DNA of 64,000 bases from the NCBI RefSeq assembly GCF_028816455.1, contig NZ_CP118246.1, positions 1,116,001 through 1,180,000 of the forward strand. The letters run 5' to 3'. This DNA comes from Devosia algicola (lineage in GTDB: Bacteria > Pseudomonadota > Alphaproteobacteria > Rhizobiales > Devosiaceae). Positions 55,012 to 63,101 of this stretch are shown in pieces (position 1 is the first letter of the stretch; each line of letters starts with the position of its first letter). Below the pieces are notes generated by a model that was not told the origin of the DNA, ran no database searches, and saw only the letters and a list, made by a program, of their open reading frames with translations. A program made the position numbers and the translations under genes.

Positions 55012-55491
55012 TTATGGTTCGGGGTTCAGATGCGGGTAAAGCGCCGCGCCCAAGACGCCAGACGACGCACCAGACGCGCGCCTACGATCACGGCCAGCGA
55101 ACGCGCTACCCTTGCCACTGCGGCGATCAAGGAGCCGCCAAAGGGACGCTGACCGGATAATCTCAATGGCATGGGTAAGTCGGTCCTGTTCGGCATTTTC
55201 AAGCCTCTGGCTGGCGCTGATGATTTCGGAAAGTTTGTCGTCCAGCGTTTGAGCCGGTGCCGCCAGTTTGCGGGCAACGTCCATGACGTGGCTGGGAATG
55301 TCGGTCTTTTCGCCGTGCCAGAGGGCATAGGCTGTCCGGTCTGTTATCCGGCGATCATGCGATAATTCGCGGTTGACCCTGCGGACGGCGCGGCTGCGGA
55401 TATGCGCGTCTGTCTCGCCAGCCATCTTTGGACCAGCGATCACGCGGATAAGGCGCTGCATTTCATCGGTTGGATTTGCACAGATTTCCAT
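55012..55491 (-). CDS. Phage hypothetical protein, C-terminus doubtful
   Basis: The first 110 residues (from MEICANPTDEMQRLIRVIAG) look genuine and include SRAVRRVNRELSHDRRITDRTAYALWHGEK, an HTH-like region. After EIIRSASLW the frame becomes Arg/Gly-rich. Removing one base at GAGCCG (55132-55137) gives SLIAAVARVARSLAVIVGAR, a hydrophobic amphipathic helix, and a stop at 55026 (154 residues). The corrected form is more protein-like. Confidence 0.55.
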   Translation of the reverse strand: MEICANPTDEMQRLIRVIAGPKMAGETDAHIRSRAVRRVNRELSHDRRITDRTAYALWHGEKTDIPSHVMDVARKLAAPAQTLDDKLSEIISASQRLENAEQDRLTHAIEIIRSASLWRLLDRRSGKGSAFAGRDRRRASGASSGVLGAALYPHLNPEP

Positions 55492-55573
55492 AATTTCGGC
55501 CTATGATTCCAAGATTTCGGAGACTGTTTGGTGTTGGCTATGACCAACGGGGACGATGGTTATGGTTGAAAAT

Positions 55574-55675
55574 TCAAAGAGGTCCGGTCAGCAGCCAAAT
55601 GGTGAAAATGACGGCGGCAATGACCATGAGAACGGCGGTTGTGGTGCTGATGGTTTTGGGAATGGGGCGGTTCAC
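55574..55675 (-). CDS. Small phage membrane protein
   Basis: The 33-residue frame begins with GTG overlapping the upstream stop (GTGA) and encodes a single hydrophobic helix (AVLMVIAAVIFTIWLL). Overlap and composition argue for a real gene. Function unknown. Confidence 0.5.
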   Translation of the reverse strand: MNRPIPKTISTTTAVLMVIAAVIFTIWLLTGPL

Positions 55676-56070
55676 TTTTTGCCCTCGATCCGGTTGCGCA
55701 GACGTGCTTGCATGCGCGCTTTCATTTCAGGGGAAATAACATGGTCAGCGGGTGGGACGACGAAACCGCGAAGCTCGAACATTTGGTTGATGGAGAGATG
55801 GGCCTTGCGGTGCTTTATGGGCTCTACTGCCTTACCCACACCGCCTTGCACGAGGTTATCGAGGCTTCCAATAGGGCCAGATACGCGCCCGTCATCCGAG
55901 CCGCCCGACTTATGGCAGCAGACATCAAAGTCCCCGATAGCGTCCCCGTCGAGGCTAGAGACGAGTGGAGAACTACCGCTCTTGCTGCGGTCGAGTACTT
56001 CCTTGATTTCGTTCCACCGCGCCTCTCCGACGACTGATCGGCAGTACTGGTTCAATGTTTGGGTGGCCAT
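55672..56070 (-). CDS. Phage hypothetical protein, first gene after cro
   Basis: The 132-residue protein ends ISPEMKARMQARLRNRIEG. The same ISPEMK-like segment (VSPEMKGHAQ) occurs in the small protein at 48,675. A 99-codon frame on the other strand (55741-56037) is also open, but it uses rare AGA/AGG arginine codons, whereas this strand uses CGN codons like its neighbours. This strand is therefore preferred. Confidence 0.55.
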   Translation of the reverse strand: MATQTLNQYCRSVVGEARWNEIKEVLDRSKSGSSPLVSSLDGDAIGDFDVCCHKSGGSDDGRVSGPIGSLDNLVQGGVGKAVEPIKHRKAHLSINQMFELRGFVVPPADHVISPEMKARMQARLRNRIEGKK

Positions 56071-56103
56071 GCTATGCCGCCCCCACGGATGGGCTGGGCT
56101 TGG

Positions 56104-56325
56104 TCATGCCGACACCTGTTCGGCTGGCGTCTCAAAAAACCAAGCGTCGTCCCAAGCAATGCCACGTTCCTTCGCGGCATCACGAATTGCTTGCATTTCG
56201 GCAAGCGTCGGAGATCCACCGGCCTCCCAACGGGATACCGATGACTGCTGTACTCGAGCGAGCGCGGCAAAGTCGGCCTGGGTCAGCTTGAAGATGTTTT
56301 TGCGAATGTGTCGAATTGCGTTCAT
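56104..56325 (-). CDS. Cro-like repressor (XRE family)
   Basis: The 73-residue protein has a helix-turn-helix (LTQADFAALARVQQSSVSRWE) near residues 14-34. It is divergent from the CI-like gene with 93 bases between starts, the standard cro/cI arrangement. It opens the leftward operon, so here Cro precedes the replication genes. Confidence 0.85.
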   Translation of the reverse strand: MNAIRHIRKNIFKLTQADFAALARVQQSSVSRWEAGGSPTLAEMQAIRDAAKERGIAWDDAWFFETPAEQVSA

Positions 56326-56378
56326 GGCGCACATACTATGCGCAAACAGATATTCGTCAAGAGAAAATTATCCGCGCT

Positions 56379-56395
56379 CGGATTTCCACAATCCG
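56379..56395. promoter_or_regulatory. Operator candidate between cro and cI
   Basis: CGGATT and AATCCG form a perfect inverted repeat with a 5-base centre. The flanking TTATCCGC and GCGGAATA extend the symmetry loosely. It lies 24 bases before the cI start. Confidence 0.55.
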
Positions 56396-56418
56396 AACTT
56401 GCGGAATAGCGTGCGGCC

Positions 56419-57069
56419 ATGAAGCCAGAACTTATGATACGCGCGATTTTGAAACGCCAAGAATGGACCCAAATGCGGGTCGCTGACCGCCTTGGCGTAT
56501 CCCAGTCCACCGTCAACCGGTGGATAAAGGGCGCCGATCCAGAGGGGCGGCATCGGGATGCAATCCGTGATTTCTATGCGGAAATATTTGGCGACTTCTC
56601 CGCCAGCCCAAAAGCTATCGATCGGCAAGAAAACACATCAAGAATCCCTGACCTCGCCATCTTTGGCGGCTTAGGAAACGGGGGATTTCTCGACGTCACC
56701 GTTGATGAAAGCGGAGATTTTGCCGACCCCGAACACCTGCGCGGATACTGGACTTTTCCAGACTACATGGTCCGGGCATTCCGAAATATGTCGAATATTT
56801 ATGCCTGGGAGGTTCGCGGCGATAGCATGGACCCGACCCTCTCGGGCGGATCGGTTGTGTTTGTCGACACAAAGCAAAACGCACTCCCACCAAACGATAT
56901 CTATGCGCTCGATTATGGCGATGGCTTGGTGGTCAAACGGCTCAAGCTGATCCCAAGAACAGACCGGATCATGGTGATTTCTGACAACGAGCGATATGGG
57001 GCGGATGAGCTCTTACGTTCAGATGTTCACGTCTATGGCCGGATTGTCGGGTGGTTTCAATGGCGGTGA
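56419..57069 (+). CDS. CI-like phage repressor with S24 (LexA-type) domain
   Basis: The 216-residue protein has an N-terminal HTH (RVADRLGVSQSTVNRWI) and a C-terminal S24 peptidase domain with the catalytic Ser in GDSMDPTLSGG and Lys in GLVVKRLKL. It should maintain lysogeny and be cleaved after DNA damage. A canonical Ala-Gly cleavage site is not obvious, the best candidate being the GGLGNGG stretch. It is divergent from cro. Confidence 0.9.
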   Translation: MKPELMIRAILKRQEWTQMRVADRLGVSQSTVNRWIKGADPEGRHRDAIRDFYAEIFGDFSASPKAIDRQENTSRIPDLAIFGGLGNGGFLDVTVDESGDFADPEHLRGYWTFPDYMVRAFRNMSNIYAWEVRGDSMDPTLSGGSVVFVDTKQNALPPNDIYALDYGDGLVVKRLKLIPRTDRIMVISDNERYGADELLRSDVHVYGRIVGWFQWR

Positions 57070-57257
57070 CCAACCGCCCGCCTGCCGATATTTTGCATCG
57101 CCTTCGGTTCTTTGCCGACGCGATAGACGACGTTCCGATTCGCGATCTGGAAGCGATCTTGCGCGAAGCTGCTGACCATATTGCGGAAGTCAGAAAAATG
57201 GCCGGCATGAATAATCCGGCTGATATTTCTTCAATGACGCCGCATGGTAATGCCTAA
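57060..57257 (+). CDS. Small phage protein downstream of cI
   Basis: The 65-residue helical protein (MAVTNRPPADILHRLRFFAD) starts ten bases before the cI stop, in another frame, and is therefore coupled to the repressor. It is likely expressed in the lysogen. No family recognised. Confidence 0.6.
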   Translation: MAVTNRPPADILHRLRFFADAIDDVPIRDLEAILREAADHIAEVRKMAGMNNPADISSMTPHGNA

Positions 57258-57261
57258 TTTT

Positions 57262-57398
57262 CCTCGCGCGCATTGTTCATACTGAACTCTCAACGTGCTG
57301 AGAGTCTTGTATGACCTCAGTGCAGCGCCGCGTTAAACGCGGCTACTCTGATAGATCCAGTTCCTATTGAGAGTTCAGTGATTGGTGTTTACGCGAGG
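57262..57398. ncRNA. Nested inverted repeats, candidate structured RNA
   Basis: An outer 7-bp stem (CCTCGCG, 57262-57268, with CGCGAGG, 57392-57398) encloses a perfect 13-bp stem (ACTGAACTCTCAA, 57281-57293, with TTGAGAGTTCAGT, 57367-57379). Inside are a GCTGAG/CTCAG hairpin and GCCGCG/CGCGGC with a TTAAA loop. This branched fold in a non-coding gap suggests a functional RNA. A DNA-level element is the alternative, and orientation is unknown. Confidence 0.45.
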
Positions 57399-57698
57399 CC
57401 CTATTTGGGTATGCGTCCGAAAAAAGGCCATTTCAAGCAATATTATTCTACGCATATTTATGCTTGATCGGATACATGCGGTATCATATTACGCAAACAG
57501 GCATCTCACCTTAAGTAATCCTGACTAGACGAATTTTTCAGATATGCCGATAGTCTGTGCTGGATAATCGTCATATCGCCCATTGACACCATTTCGCGCC
57601 AAATTATCCGCAACAGGATTTTTCCTCTTGCATAAATATCCGTATGCGCATACGGTATCCATCAACAGCCGACCACTACCGGCACGATGGAGATGGAA
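57399..57698. other. AT-rich intergenic region with rightward promoter
   Basis: About 300 bases between the nested repeat and the rightward operon contain no gene. They are richer in A and T than their surroundings and carry TTGCAT at 57629 with a 16-bp palindrome just downstream, so the promoter of the recombination operon is probably here. Confidence 0.45.
57640..57655. promoter_or_regulatory. Perfect 16-bp palindrome, candidate operator
   Basis: CCGTATGCGCATACGG is fully symmetric and lies 44 bases before the first gene of the rightward operon, overlapping the likely promoter. Partial copies (TATGCG, ACGCATA) occur upstream near 57410-57460. A repressor such as CI may bind here. Confidence 0.5.
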
Positions 57699-58457
57699 AT
57701 GACCGCAACAATCGAAATAAACGAAGCACTGGCCCGCAAGGTTCTTGAAACCGTTGACGCGGGTCTGGTCAGTGGGATGGGGGAGCAGATACCGGGACAA
57801 ATGTGCGTAGAGGCTGCGGTCTGCTACGCCATGGGATTGGATCACAGCGACAAACCAACCTGTGTGTCAAAAGCCCTGCGCAAACTCAAAGTCAGGTTGA
57901 ACGATAGTGCATGGTCTAGCAACGAGGCGCGGGCCAAAGGATTGCGGCGCTTGGCACTGGCTCAATTGGGTAGCGCTGATGTCCTTGATGACAAGGATTT
58001 TGTGAAGCATTGTTCGGCGTTGGTTACACGCAAATATGTTCCGATGGCATTGCGCAGCGCCGCATCGGTCCACCCAAAGCAGGGACATAAGGACGCGCTA
58101 GAAGCTGCCGCAGTTTGCGTTGAGACGGAACAAACACGGGAATCGCTGCTTGATGCACGGGAAGTAGCACGCGCTGCCGCTGCCGCTGCCTATGCCGCTG
58201 CCGCTGTCTATGCCGATGCCGATGCCACTGCCGCTGCCTATGCCTATGCCGCTGCCTATGCCTATGCCGCTGCCTATGCCGATGCCGCTGCCGCTGCCTA
58301 TGCCGCTGCCTATGCCGATGCCGCTGCCTATGCCGCTGCCTATGCCGCTCGGGACAACGTTCTAAGCCAGTTCGCTGAGGACGTGGTTCAAATCCTTATC
58401 GAGATGAAAGCGCCCGGTTGCCAGTGGTTGCACCTGACCGAAATGCAGGCCGCTTAA
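57699..58457 (+). CDS. Phage protein with long Ala-Tyr-Asp repeat
   Basis: The 252-residue protein has an ordered N-terminal part (about 1-155, beginning MTATIEINEALARKVLETVD), a low-complexity block of AAYAAAYADA-type repeats (about 159-216) and a conserved-looking end (FAEDVVQILIEMKAPGCQWL). Alanine-tyrosine stretches of this kind occur in phage and bacterial proteins as a helical or fibrous insert. The ATG at 57699 has GGAG upstream and is preferred to the ATG at 57687. Confidence 0.75.
   Translation: MTATIEINEALARKVLETVDAGLVSGMGEQIPGQMCVEAAVCYAMGLDHSDKPTCVSKALRKLKVRLNDSAWSSNEARAKGLRRLALAQLGSADVLDDKDFVKHCSALVTRKYVPMALRSAASVHPKQGHKDALEAAAVCVETEQTRESLLDAREVARAAAAAAYAAAAVYADADATAAAYAYAAAYAYAAAYADAAAAAYAAAYADAAAYAAAYAARDNVLSQFAEDVVQILIEMKAPGCQWLHLTEMQAA
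58172..58349 (+). repeat. Hexamer-based coding repeat (GCCGCT/GCCTAT/GCCGAT)
   Basis: Tandem six-base units encode Ala-Ala, Ala-Tyr and Ala-Asp. Because units are multiples of three, gain or loss changes protein length without shifting frame. Confidence 0.9.
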
Positions 58458-58479
58458 CTCACATTGGAGGCAAGGCAAG

Positions 58480-58809
58480 ATGCCCAACACACCCGCAACA
58501 TTCTGGTTCATCCTGGACGACGACCAGCCTCAGGATGGCGAGTTCTACACCACCCGCGAAGCTATGCTGAAATCACTGAACTACGCTCATAGCGGCGTCA
58601 GGGTCGGTTACTTCGATCAAGCTGAATTCATGCAGGGCCGCGCGATTATCCGCAGCGATGAAACGCTAGAGGACTTGGTAGCTGATGGTTACCACCTTGG
58701 CCTGATCGATGGCGGCAGCAAAATCTACCAGCAGGTTATTGGCGACGAGCCAGCTTGGGTTGATCCCAATGCAGAGCACCGGACTTGGAACCGGGGACAG
58801 TCGCTATGA
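58480..58809 (+). CDS. Phage hypothetical protein
   Basis: The 109-residue protein begins MPNTPATFWFILDDDQPQDG and contains an acidic N-terminal strand pattern and a DETLEDLVADGYHLGLIDGG segment. It follows GGAGG and overlaps the next start by four bases. Function unknown. Confidence 0.6.
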   Translation: MPNTPATFWFILDDDQPQDGEFYTTREAMLKSLNYAHSGVRVGYFDQAEFMQGRAIIRSDETLEDLVADGYHLGLIDGGSKIYQQVIGDEPAWVDPNAEHRTWNRGQSL

Positions 58810-59156
58810 ACCGCACCCTTGAACAATACCGTGATTGTACCGCCCAAGGCGTTGCGTCCGGCTCGACCGCACAGATGCAGTATTTCGTTGATGACGCCAA
58901 GGCGGATATTGCCGAACTGGCGGCGCGGGAAGCACAAATACGAGGCTTACTCTGGTTCGCATGGAACGAGTTCAACGCAATCCGCGCCCGGTCTGGGGCG
59001 CCGCTGAGCCACGACGGAATGACGCTTTGTTCTGAAGAATGGTGGTCACAGATGACTGATGCGTTCGCAGCAGTAATCGGACCAGACTCAACCAATCCAT
59101 GGCCAACACCTGAAGCGAAAGCTGCCATCCCGCAATCGGACGAGGGCCTGTCATGA
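58806..59156 (+). CDS. Phage hypothetical protein
   Basis: The 116-residue protein starts MNRTLEQYRDCTAQGVASG at an ATGA overlap with its upstream neighbour. It is helical and has no motif recognised. Confidence 0.6.
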   Translation: MNRTLEQYRDCTAQGVASGSTAQMQYFVDDAKADIAELAAREAQIRGLLWFAWNEFNAIRARSGAPLSHDGMTLCSEEWWSQMTDAFAAVIGPDSTNPWPTPEAKAAIPQSDEGLS

Positions 59157-59251
59157 CCTCCCTCAAGCACTTCATTGAATACCACCCCATAGCACTATTC
59201 GCGATCCTGTTTGTCGTGACGGTAACGCCGGTTTGGAGCCTGGGGGCATGA
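59153..59251 (+). CDS. Small phage membrane protein
   Basis: The 32-residue frame, overlapped by four bases at both ends, encodes one hydrophobic helix (PIALFAILFVVTVTPVW). The tight overlaps support translation. Function unknown. Confidence 0.5.
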   Translation: MTSLKHFIEYHPIALFAILFVVTVTPVWSLGA

Positions 59252-59376
59252 AAACCGAAAACGTATCCATCGAGGTTTTATCCCTCGCAGAAACGCGCCG
59301 CCGTGATCCTGAACTAGCCCTCAAGATTGCAGAGCAAAGCGCAAAATCATCAACACAGAAAGGGAGGGTAGCGTAA
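59248..59376 (+). CDS. Small phage protein
   Basis: The 42-residue polar protein (MKTENVSIEVLSLAETRRRD) starts in an ATGA overlap and ends in a TAATG overlap with the next gene, which has AGGGAGGG ahead of it inside this frame. Function unknown. Confidence 0.5.
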   Translation: MKTENVSIEVLSLAETRRRDPELALKIAEQSAKSSTQKGRVA

Positions 59377-60110
59377 TGGCACAGGCCCTATCCACAACCG
59401 GCAACGAACGTATTGCCATGGGAGCAAACCAGCCGCCAGAACAGATCATCTTTGGCGAGATTGAAGCCTATTACGATGAGGCCAAGAATTGGGCTTCGGA
59501 TGGGTTCGAAATCGAGAGCCAGGAACAGGCCGACCAGATCGATATGCTCGACAAGGCATTGCTGAAAGCAAGCCAAGAGGCCGAAGCTTTGCGGGTAGAG
59601 GAAAAGCGCCCGCTTGATGAACAGATCAGCGCCATTCAGGCCAAATTCAATCCCTACATTCAAAAGGGTAAGGGCAAGGTCGATCTAGGCCGGTCCGTAC
59701 TCAAGGCATTGCTTGGCGCATGGCGCATTGAACAGCAACGCATCAAGGATGCCGAGGCCCGTAAAATACGCGAAGAAGCCGAAGCGGCGGAACGCGCTGC
59801 CCAAGAAGCTTTCCGCCAGTCCGGCGTTGCAGACCTTGAGCAACGTGAAGAAGCCGAGCGTATGGCTGAACGCGCTGCCGAATTGGCGAAGCAGTCAAAA
59901 CAGGCCGACAAGGCCGCGACCACCAAGACCGGACTGCGCACAAGCTATCGCGCCGAACTGACCGATCTGAATGCAGCGGTTCAGCACTATTGGAAGACAG
60001 ATCGCGCCGAGTTTGAAGCGCTTGTCCAGACATTGGCAGCAAAATCTGTCCGTTCTGGCGCCCGCGAAATCCCAGGCTTTGAAATCAAGACAATCAAGGA
60101 GGCCATCTAA
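59376..60110 (+). CDS. Phage coiled-coil protein next to Bet
   Basis: The 244-residue protein has a long Glu/Ala/Arg-rich coiled coil (about 115-190) and a C-terminal domain ending [11 protein letters not shown]. Proteins of this layout often precede RecT/Bet recombinase genes in phages and may be accessory to recombination. It ends on the first base of the bet start codon. Confidence 0.65.
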   Translation: MAQALSTTGNERIAMGANQPPEQIIFGEIEAYYDEAKNWASDGFEIESQEQADQIDMLDKALLKASQEAEALRVEEKRPLDEQISAIQAKFNPYIQKGKGKVDLGRSVLKALLGAWRIEQQRIKDAEARKIREEAEAAERAAQEAFRQSGVADLEQREEAERMAERAAELAKQSKQADKAATTKTGLRTSYRAELTDLNAAVQHYWKTDRAEFEALVQTLAAKSVRSGAREIPGFEIKTIKEAI

Positions 60111-61045
60111 TGGCTAGTGCTGTCGCAACTCTCGAGCATCGCCCCGTAGCATCGTCACCCGCAACCCTATTCAGCGATGATCAGGTTGACCTAATCAAGC
60201 GCACAATCGCCAAGGGATCGACGGACGATGAATTGCAGTTGTTCATGCAGCAATGCAAGCGGACAGGCCTAGATCCATTCGCCCGCCAGATATACGCGGT
60301 CAAGCGCTGGGATAGCAGCGAGCGCCGCGAGGTTATGGCTGTTCAGACCAGCATTGACGGCTTTCGCCTCATCGCCGAACGCTCTGGGGTCTATGCCGGA
60401 CAGGTCGGGCCGTTCTGGTGCGGCCCTGATGGCAAATGGGTAGACGTGTGGGTTGAGGATAATCCGCCCATCGCTGCAAAAATTGGTGTGCTGCGCTCTG
60501 ACTTCTCTGAGCCATGCTTTGGTGTCGCGCGCTTCAAGTCCTACGCCCAAACAAAAAAAGATGGCGGATTAACCCGCATGTGGTCGGTTATGCCCGACGT
60601 GATGATTGCCAAGTGCGCCGAGGCTCTGGCTTTGCGCCGAGCCTTCCCGCAAGAACTATCTGGCCTCTATACTGCCGACGAAATGGCGCAGGCTTCCAAT
60701 GGCCCAGATGAAGCGCAAAGACCCGCCACGGATGCCGCCAAGCCCTCACAGATAGGGGCGAAGTCAAAGGCGGATAGCCGCGATGTGTATTCGCGCCTGT
60801 CAAAGGCCAACCGCGAATTGCAATCGATCGATGCATTCAACAAATTCTGGATGACCGACAGCGTTCGTGCTGCCGCCAATTCTTTGCCGCATGACTGGAA
60901 GAACGAACTTGTCACCGAAAAATCTGACAAGCTTGCCGATCTGGAAAAGGCGGAGGCAAGAGCCAACGCCGATGAGTCGCCAGAGCAGGAAAATGGGGAC
61001 TTCCCGTTTCCAGATGATGACGATTTTCCCGGTGACCGAAAATGA
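60110..61045 (+). CDS. bet: Recombinase of the Bet/RecT family
   Basis: The 311-residue protein has the Red-beta core: [40 protein letters not shown] and [20 protein letters not shown]. It anneals single-stranded DNA during phage replication. The C-terminus is acidic (PDDDDFPGD) as if for partner binding. No exonuclease partner gene is found nearby, so a host nuclease may supply strands. Confidence 0.93.
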   Translation: MASAVATLEHRPVASSPATLFSDDQVDLIKRTIAKGSTDDELQLFMQQCKRTGLDPFARQIYAVKRWDSSERREVMAVQTSIDGFRLIAERSGVYAGQVGPFWCGPDGKWVDVWVEDNPPIAAKIGVLRSDFSEPCFGVARFKSYAQTKKDGGLTRMWSVMPDVMIAKCAEALALRRAFPQELSGLYTADEMAQASNGPDEAQRPATDAAKPSQIGAKSKADSRDVYSRLSKANRELQSIDAFNKFWMTDSVRAAANSLPHDWKNELVTEKSDKLADLEKAEARANADESPEQENGDFPFPDDDDFPGDRK

Positions 61046-61494
61046 GCCGGCACATTGTCACGTTGGCAAATGACCGCCTGCGCAGCAAGGCGTTGGATTA
61101 TGTCCGCGCGGCCAAGCCCGGCAGTCGTGTTGAATTTAAGGGCCCGAAGCGCTCGAACGATCAAAATGCAGCCATGTGGGCGATGCTTTCCGATCTGTCC
61201 CGCAGTTTGGTCTGGCATGGCCACCGGCTTGATACCGAAGCTTGGAAGCTGGTGTTCATTGACGCTCTACGCAGGGAGCACAAGGACCAAATTCGCTTGG
61301 TCCCAAACATCGATCTTACCGGGTTCGTCAACGTAAGCAGCACGTCTTCGTCTGACCTATCGCACGATGAAATGCGCGATCTGCTGACAATCATCAGAGC
61401 ATTCGGTGACCAGCAAGGAGTGGTTTGGAGCGAACCGGCACCCAAGGACAATCGCCCAGCCACTCCAATAGAGGCATACGAGGATTTTTGCTGA
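61042..61494 (+). CDS. ninB: NinB-family recombination protein
   Basis: The 150-residue protein matches Nin[23 protein letters not shown] near residues 34-55 and a C-terminal [15 protein letters not shown]. In lambdoid phages NinB (Orf) mediates recombination by binding SSB and single-stranded DNA. It overlaps bet by four bases. Confidence 0.9.
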   Translation: MSRHIVTLANDRLRSKALDYVRAAKPGSRVEFKGPKRSNDQNAAMWAMLSDLSRSLVWHGHRLDTEAWKLVFIDALRREHKDQIRLVPNIDLTGFVNVSSTSSSDLSHDEMRDLLTIIRAFGDQQGVVWSEPAPKDNRPATPIEAYEDFC

Positions 61495-61763
61495 TGGCCA
61501 CCCCAGACCCAGACTACAAGATCACAACCTATCGTTCGGAGAATGCCCCAACCGGCAAGGAATGGTGCGCGCGGGTTCAGCACCCACGAACGCAACTGCA
61601 TGTCTTCTTCGAGGCTCCATCCGAGGCCGAGGTTATCAGCCTGGCCACCGAATTCTGGGAGCGCCAGCGCAAAGAGCGTGAGGCGGCATGGGCTCGTATT
61701 GATGAAGCGCGAGCCAAGCGCGCGGCAGCGATTGCCGAGAAAAAGGCAAAGGTGGTGGCATGA
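61494..61763 (+). CDS. Small phage protein
   Basis: The 89-residue protein ([20 protein letters not shown]) ends in a Lys/Ala-rich coiled coil. Its start overlaps the ninB stop (TGATG) and its stop the next start. Function unknown. Confidence 0.6.
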   Translation: MATPDPDYKITTYRSENAPTGKEWCARVQHPRTQLHVFFEAPSEAEVISLATEFWERQRKEREAAWARIDEARAKRAAAIAEKKAKVVA

Positions 61764-62227
61764 GCGAACTCCGCCAGCGCCGCGAACCGATACGTGCGCC
61801 CAAACTGATGGCCGGGGCAAAGGGTCAGCCTTGCGACTTGAACTTTGCCGGGGTCTGCAACTACGACCCAGCAACAACAGTCTCGTGCCATGTCCATGAT
61901 GAATCTTTTGGTGCCGCGCAAAAAGCTGACGACACCGCCACCATTCACGGGTGCAGCGCCTGCCATGCATTTCTAGATCATGGCTGGGTCGGAAAAGTCG
62001 AATGGGCTGTTGTCCAGTTCCATATCATTCGCGGCCTATTGCGGACGTTCAGGAACCGCGCAGATCGCGGGCTGATCATTGTACCCGTCACCATCGAAAA
62101 GCCAGCCAGCCAGCGCCCGCCGAAGCCGCGCAAGCCACCGCAGCAACGAACCAAGATCAACGGTCGAAACGACTGGCCGGTTGGCCGCAAAATTTCATCA
62201 AAACCATTTCAACGGGAGAAATCATGA
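61760..62227 (+). CDS. DUF1364-type phage nuclease-domain protein
   Basis: The 155-residue protein has conserved Cys/His residues (GQPCDLNFAGVCNYDPATTV, SCHVHDESFG, HGCSACHAFLDH), matching the DUF1364 metal-binding domain found next to ninB in lambdoid phages. A nuclease role is proposed for the family. The C-terminal tail is basic and proline-rich. Confidence 0.75.
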   Translation: MSELRQRREPIRAPKLMAGAKGQPCDLNFAGVCNYDPATTVSCHVHDESFGAAQKADDTATIHGCSACHAFLDHGWVGKVEWAVVQFHIIRGLLRTFRNRADRGLIIVPVTIEKPASQRPPKPRKPPQQRTKINGRNDWPVGRKISSKPFQREKS

Positions 62228-62538
62228 ACCAGCTTCCCCACAGCTTTCGTCGGCATCTGGTCATTATGATCGGCGACCGGCCCCACGCGGTCCGGTTCAC
62301 CATTGGCGACGTTATTGCCTGGTTGAAAGAGCAGCCATCTGACGATGCTGCAGAAACCCGCGTTTGGCGCTGTTACGGGCCCGGCTCGCCTTTGGAGCCA
62401 TCAACGGACGCGACAGCAAGGGTTGCCAGCGATTGGGCCATACAGGTCAACGCAGAAACCCGACCCGGCTTGCGACCAAATTATCCGGCGTTCGTGCTGG
62501 TGCACATGGGACAGAGATTGGAGGCAGCACATGGCTGA
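62224..62538 (+). CDS. Phage hypothetical protein
   Basis: The 104-residue protein starts MNQLPHSFRRHLVIMIGDRP at an ATGA overlap. The WRCYGPGSPLE region is distinctive, but no family is recognised. Confidence 0.6.
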   Translation: MNQLPHSFRRHLVIMIGDRPHAVRFTIGDVIAWLKEQPSDDAAETRVWRCYGPGSPLEPSTDATARVASDWAIQVNAETRPGLRPNYPAFVLVHMGQRLEAAHG

Positions 62539-62761
62539 CATTAAAACAAAACTTATCGCAGCACTTGCATTGGGCGCTGCACTGACCGGATGCGCCAGCA
62601 CCACACATGCAAGTCATGAGCGGATACCCGGCGTTGTAAACGTGGTCAGCATGGATCGAGACGGACGGCTTATCTATCAGCCGATCAGCGATTTCACGGG
62701 CAGCACCCCAGCCGATGCCATGCAGTCAATTTCTGACGGCCCAATGAAGGCACCAGAATAA
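62531..62761 (+). CDS. Small phage lipoprotein
   Basis: The 76-residue protein has a short signal peptide with lipobox LTGC at residues 19-22, followed by a polar tail. It should be acylated and anchored on the outer or inner membrane, where it could affect superinfection. It overlaps the previous gene by eight bases and the next by one. Confidence 0.65.
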   Translation: MADIKTKLIAALALGAALTGCASTTHASHERIPGVVNVVSMDRDGRLIYQPISDFTGSTPADAMQSISDGPMKAPE

Positions 62762-62931
62762 TGGCTGAAATTGAACGGGAAAAGCTTCTAGCGGCGCTAA
62801 AGAGCGTCATTGAGTGGCTTGAAACGGCATCGTCGCCTTACGTGTACGGAAGCGGATCTCATGTCGAATGGGAGGCTGAACGAGCGAAACGCATAGCCAA
62901 TGCCCGCAAAACCTTGGAGGGTTCGGAATGA
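62761..62931 (+). CDS. Small phage protein
   Basis: The 56-residue protein (MAEIEREKLLAALKSVIEWL) is helical and starts in a TAATG overlap, ending in an ATGA overlap. Function unknown. Confidence 0.5.
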   Translation: MAEIEREKLLAALKSVIEWLETASSPYVYGSGSHVEWEAERAKRIANARKTLEGSE

Positions 62932-63101
62932 GCAAGCCGCTTGCCATAACCAAGCGGCAGGCCAAAACGCTGTTGCAGGCAGCGCAGGAACAGGGCGGCA
63001 TTGTCGAGGTCGAAACCAGCATCGGGATAATTCGACTTATCCCCAAGGACAAATCATCGGACGATGAGAGCGTTGACAAAGAGCCAAAAGGCTACTTTTG
63101 A
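62928..63101 (+). CDS. Small phage protein before integrase
   Basis: The 57-residue protein (MSKPLAITKRQAKTLLQAAQ) has a helical start and IVEVETSIGIIRLIPKD. Its size and place directly before int would suit an excisionase, but an HTH signature is not clear. It overlaps int by one base. Confidence 0.5.
   Translation: MSKPLAITKRQAKTLLQAAQEQGGIVEVETSIGIIRLIPKDKSSDDESVDKEPKGYF

Noticed and set aside
58172..58349. CRISPR-like array
   Set aside because: The repeats are contiguous hexamers without unique spacers and lie inside a coding frame.
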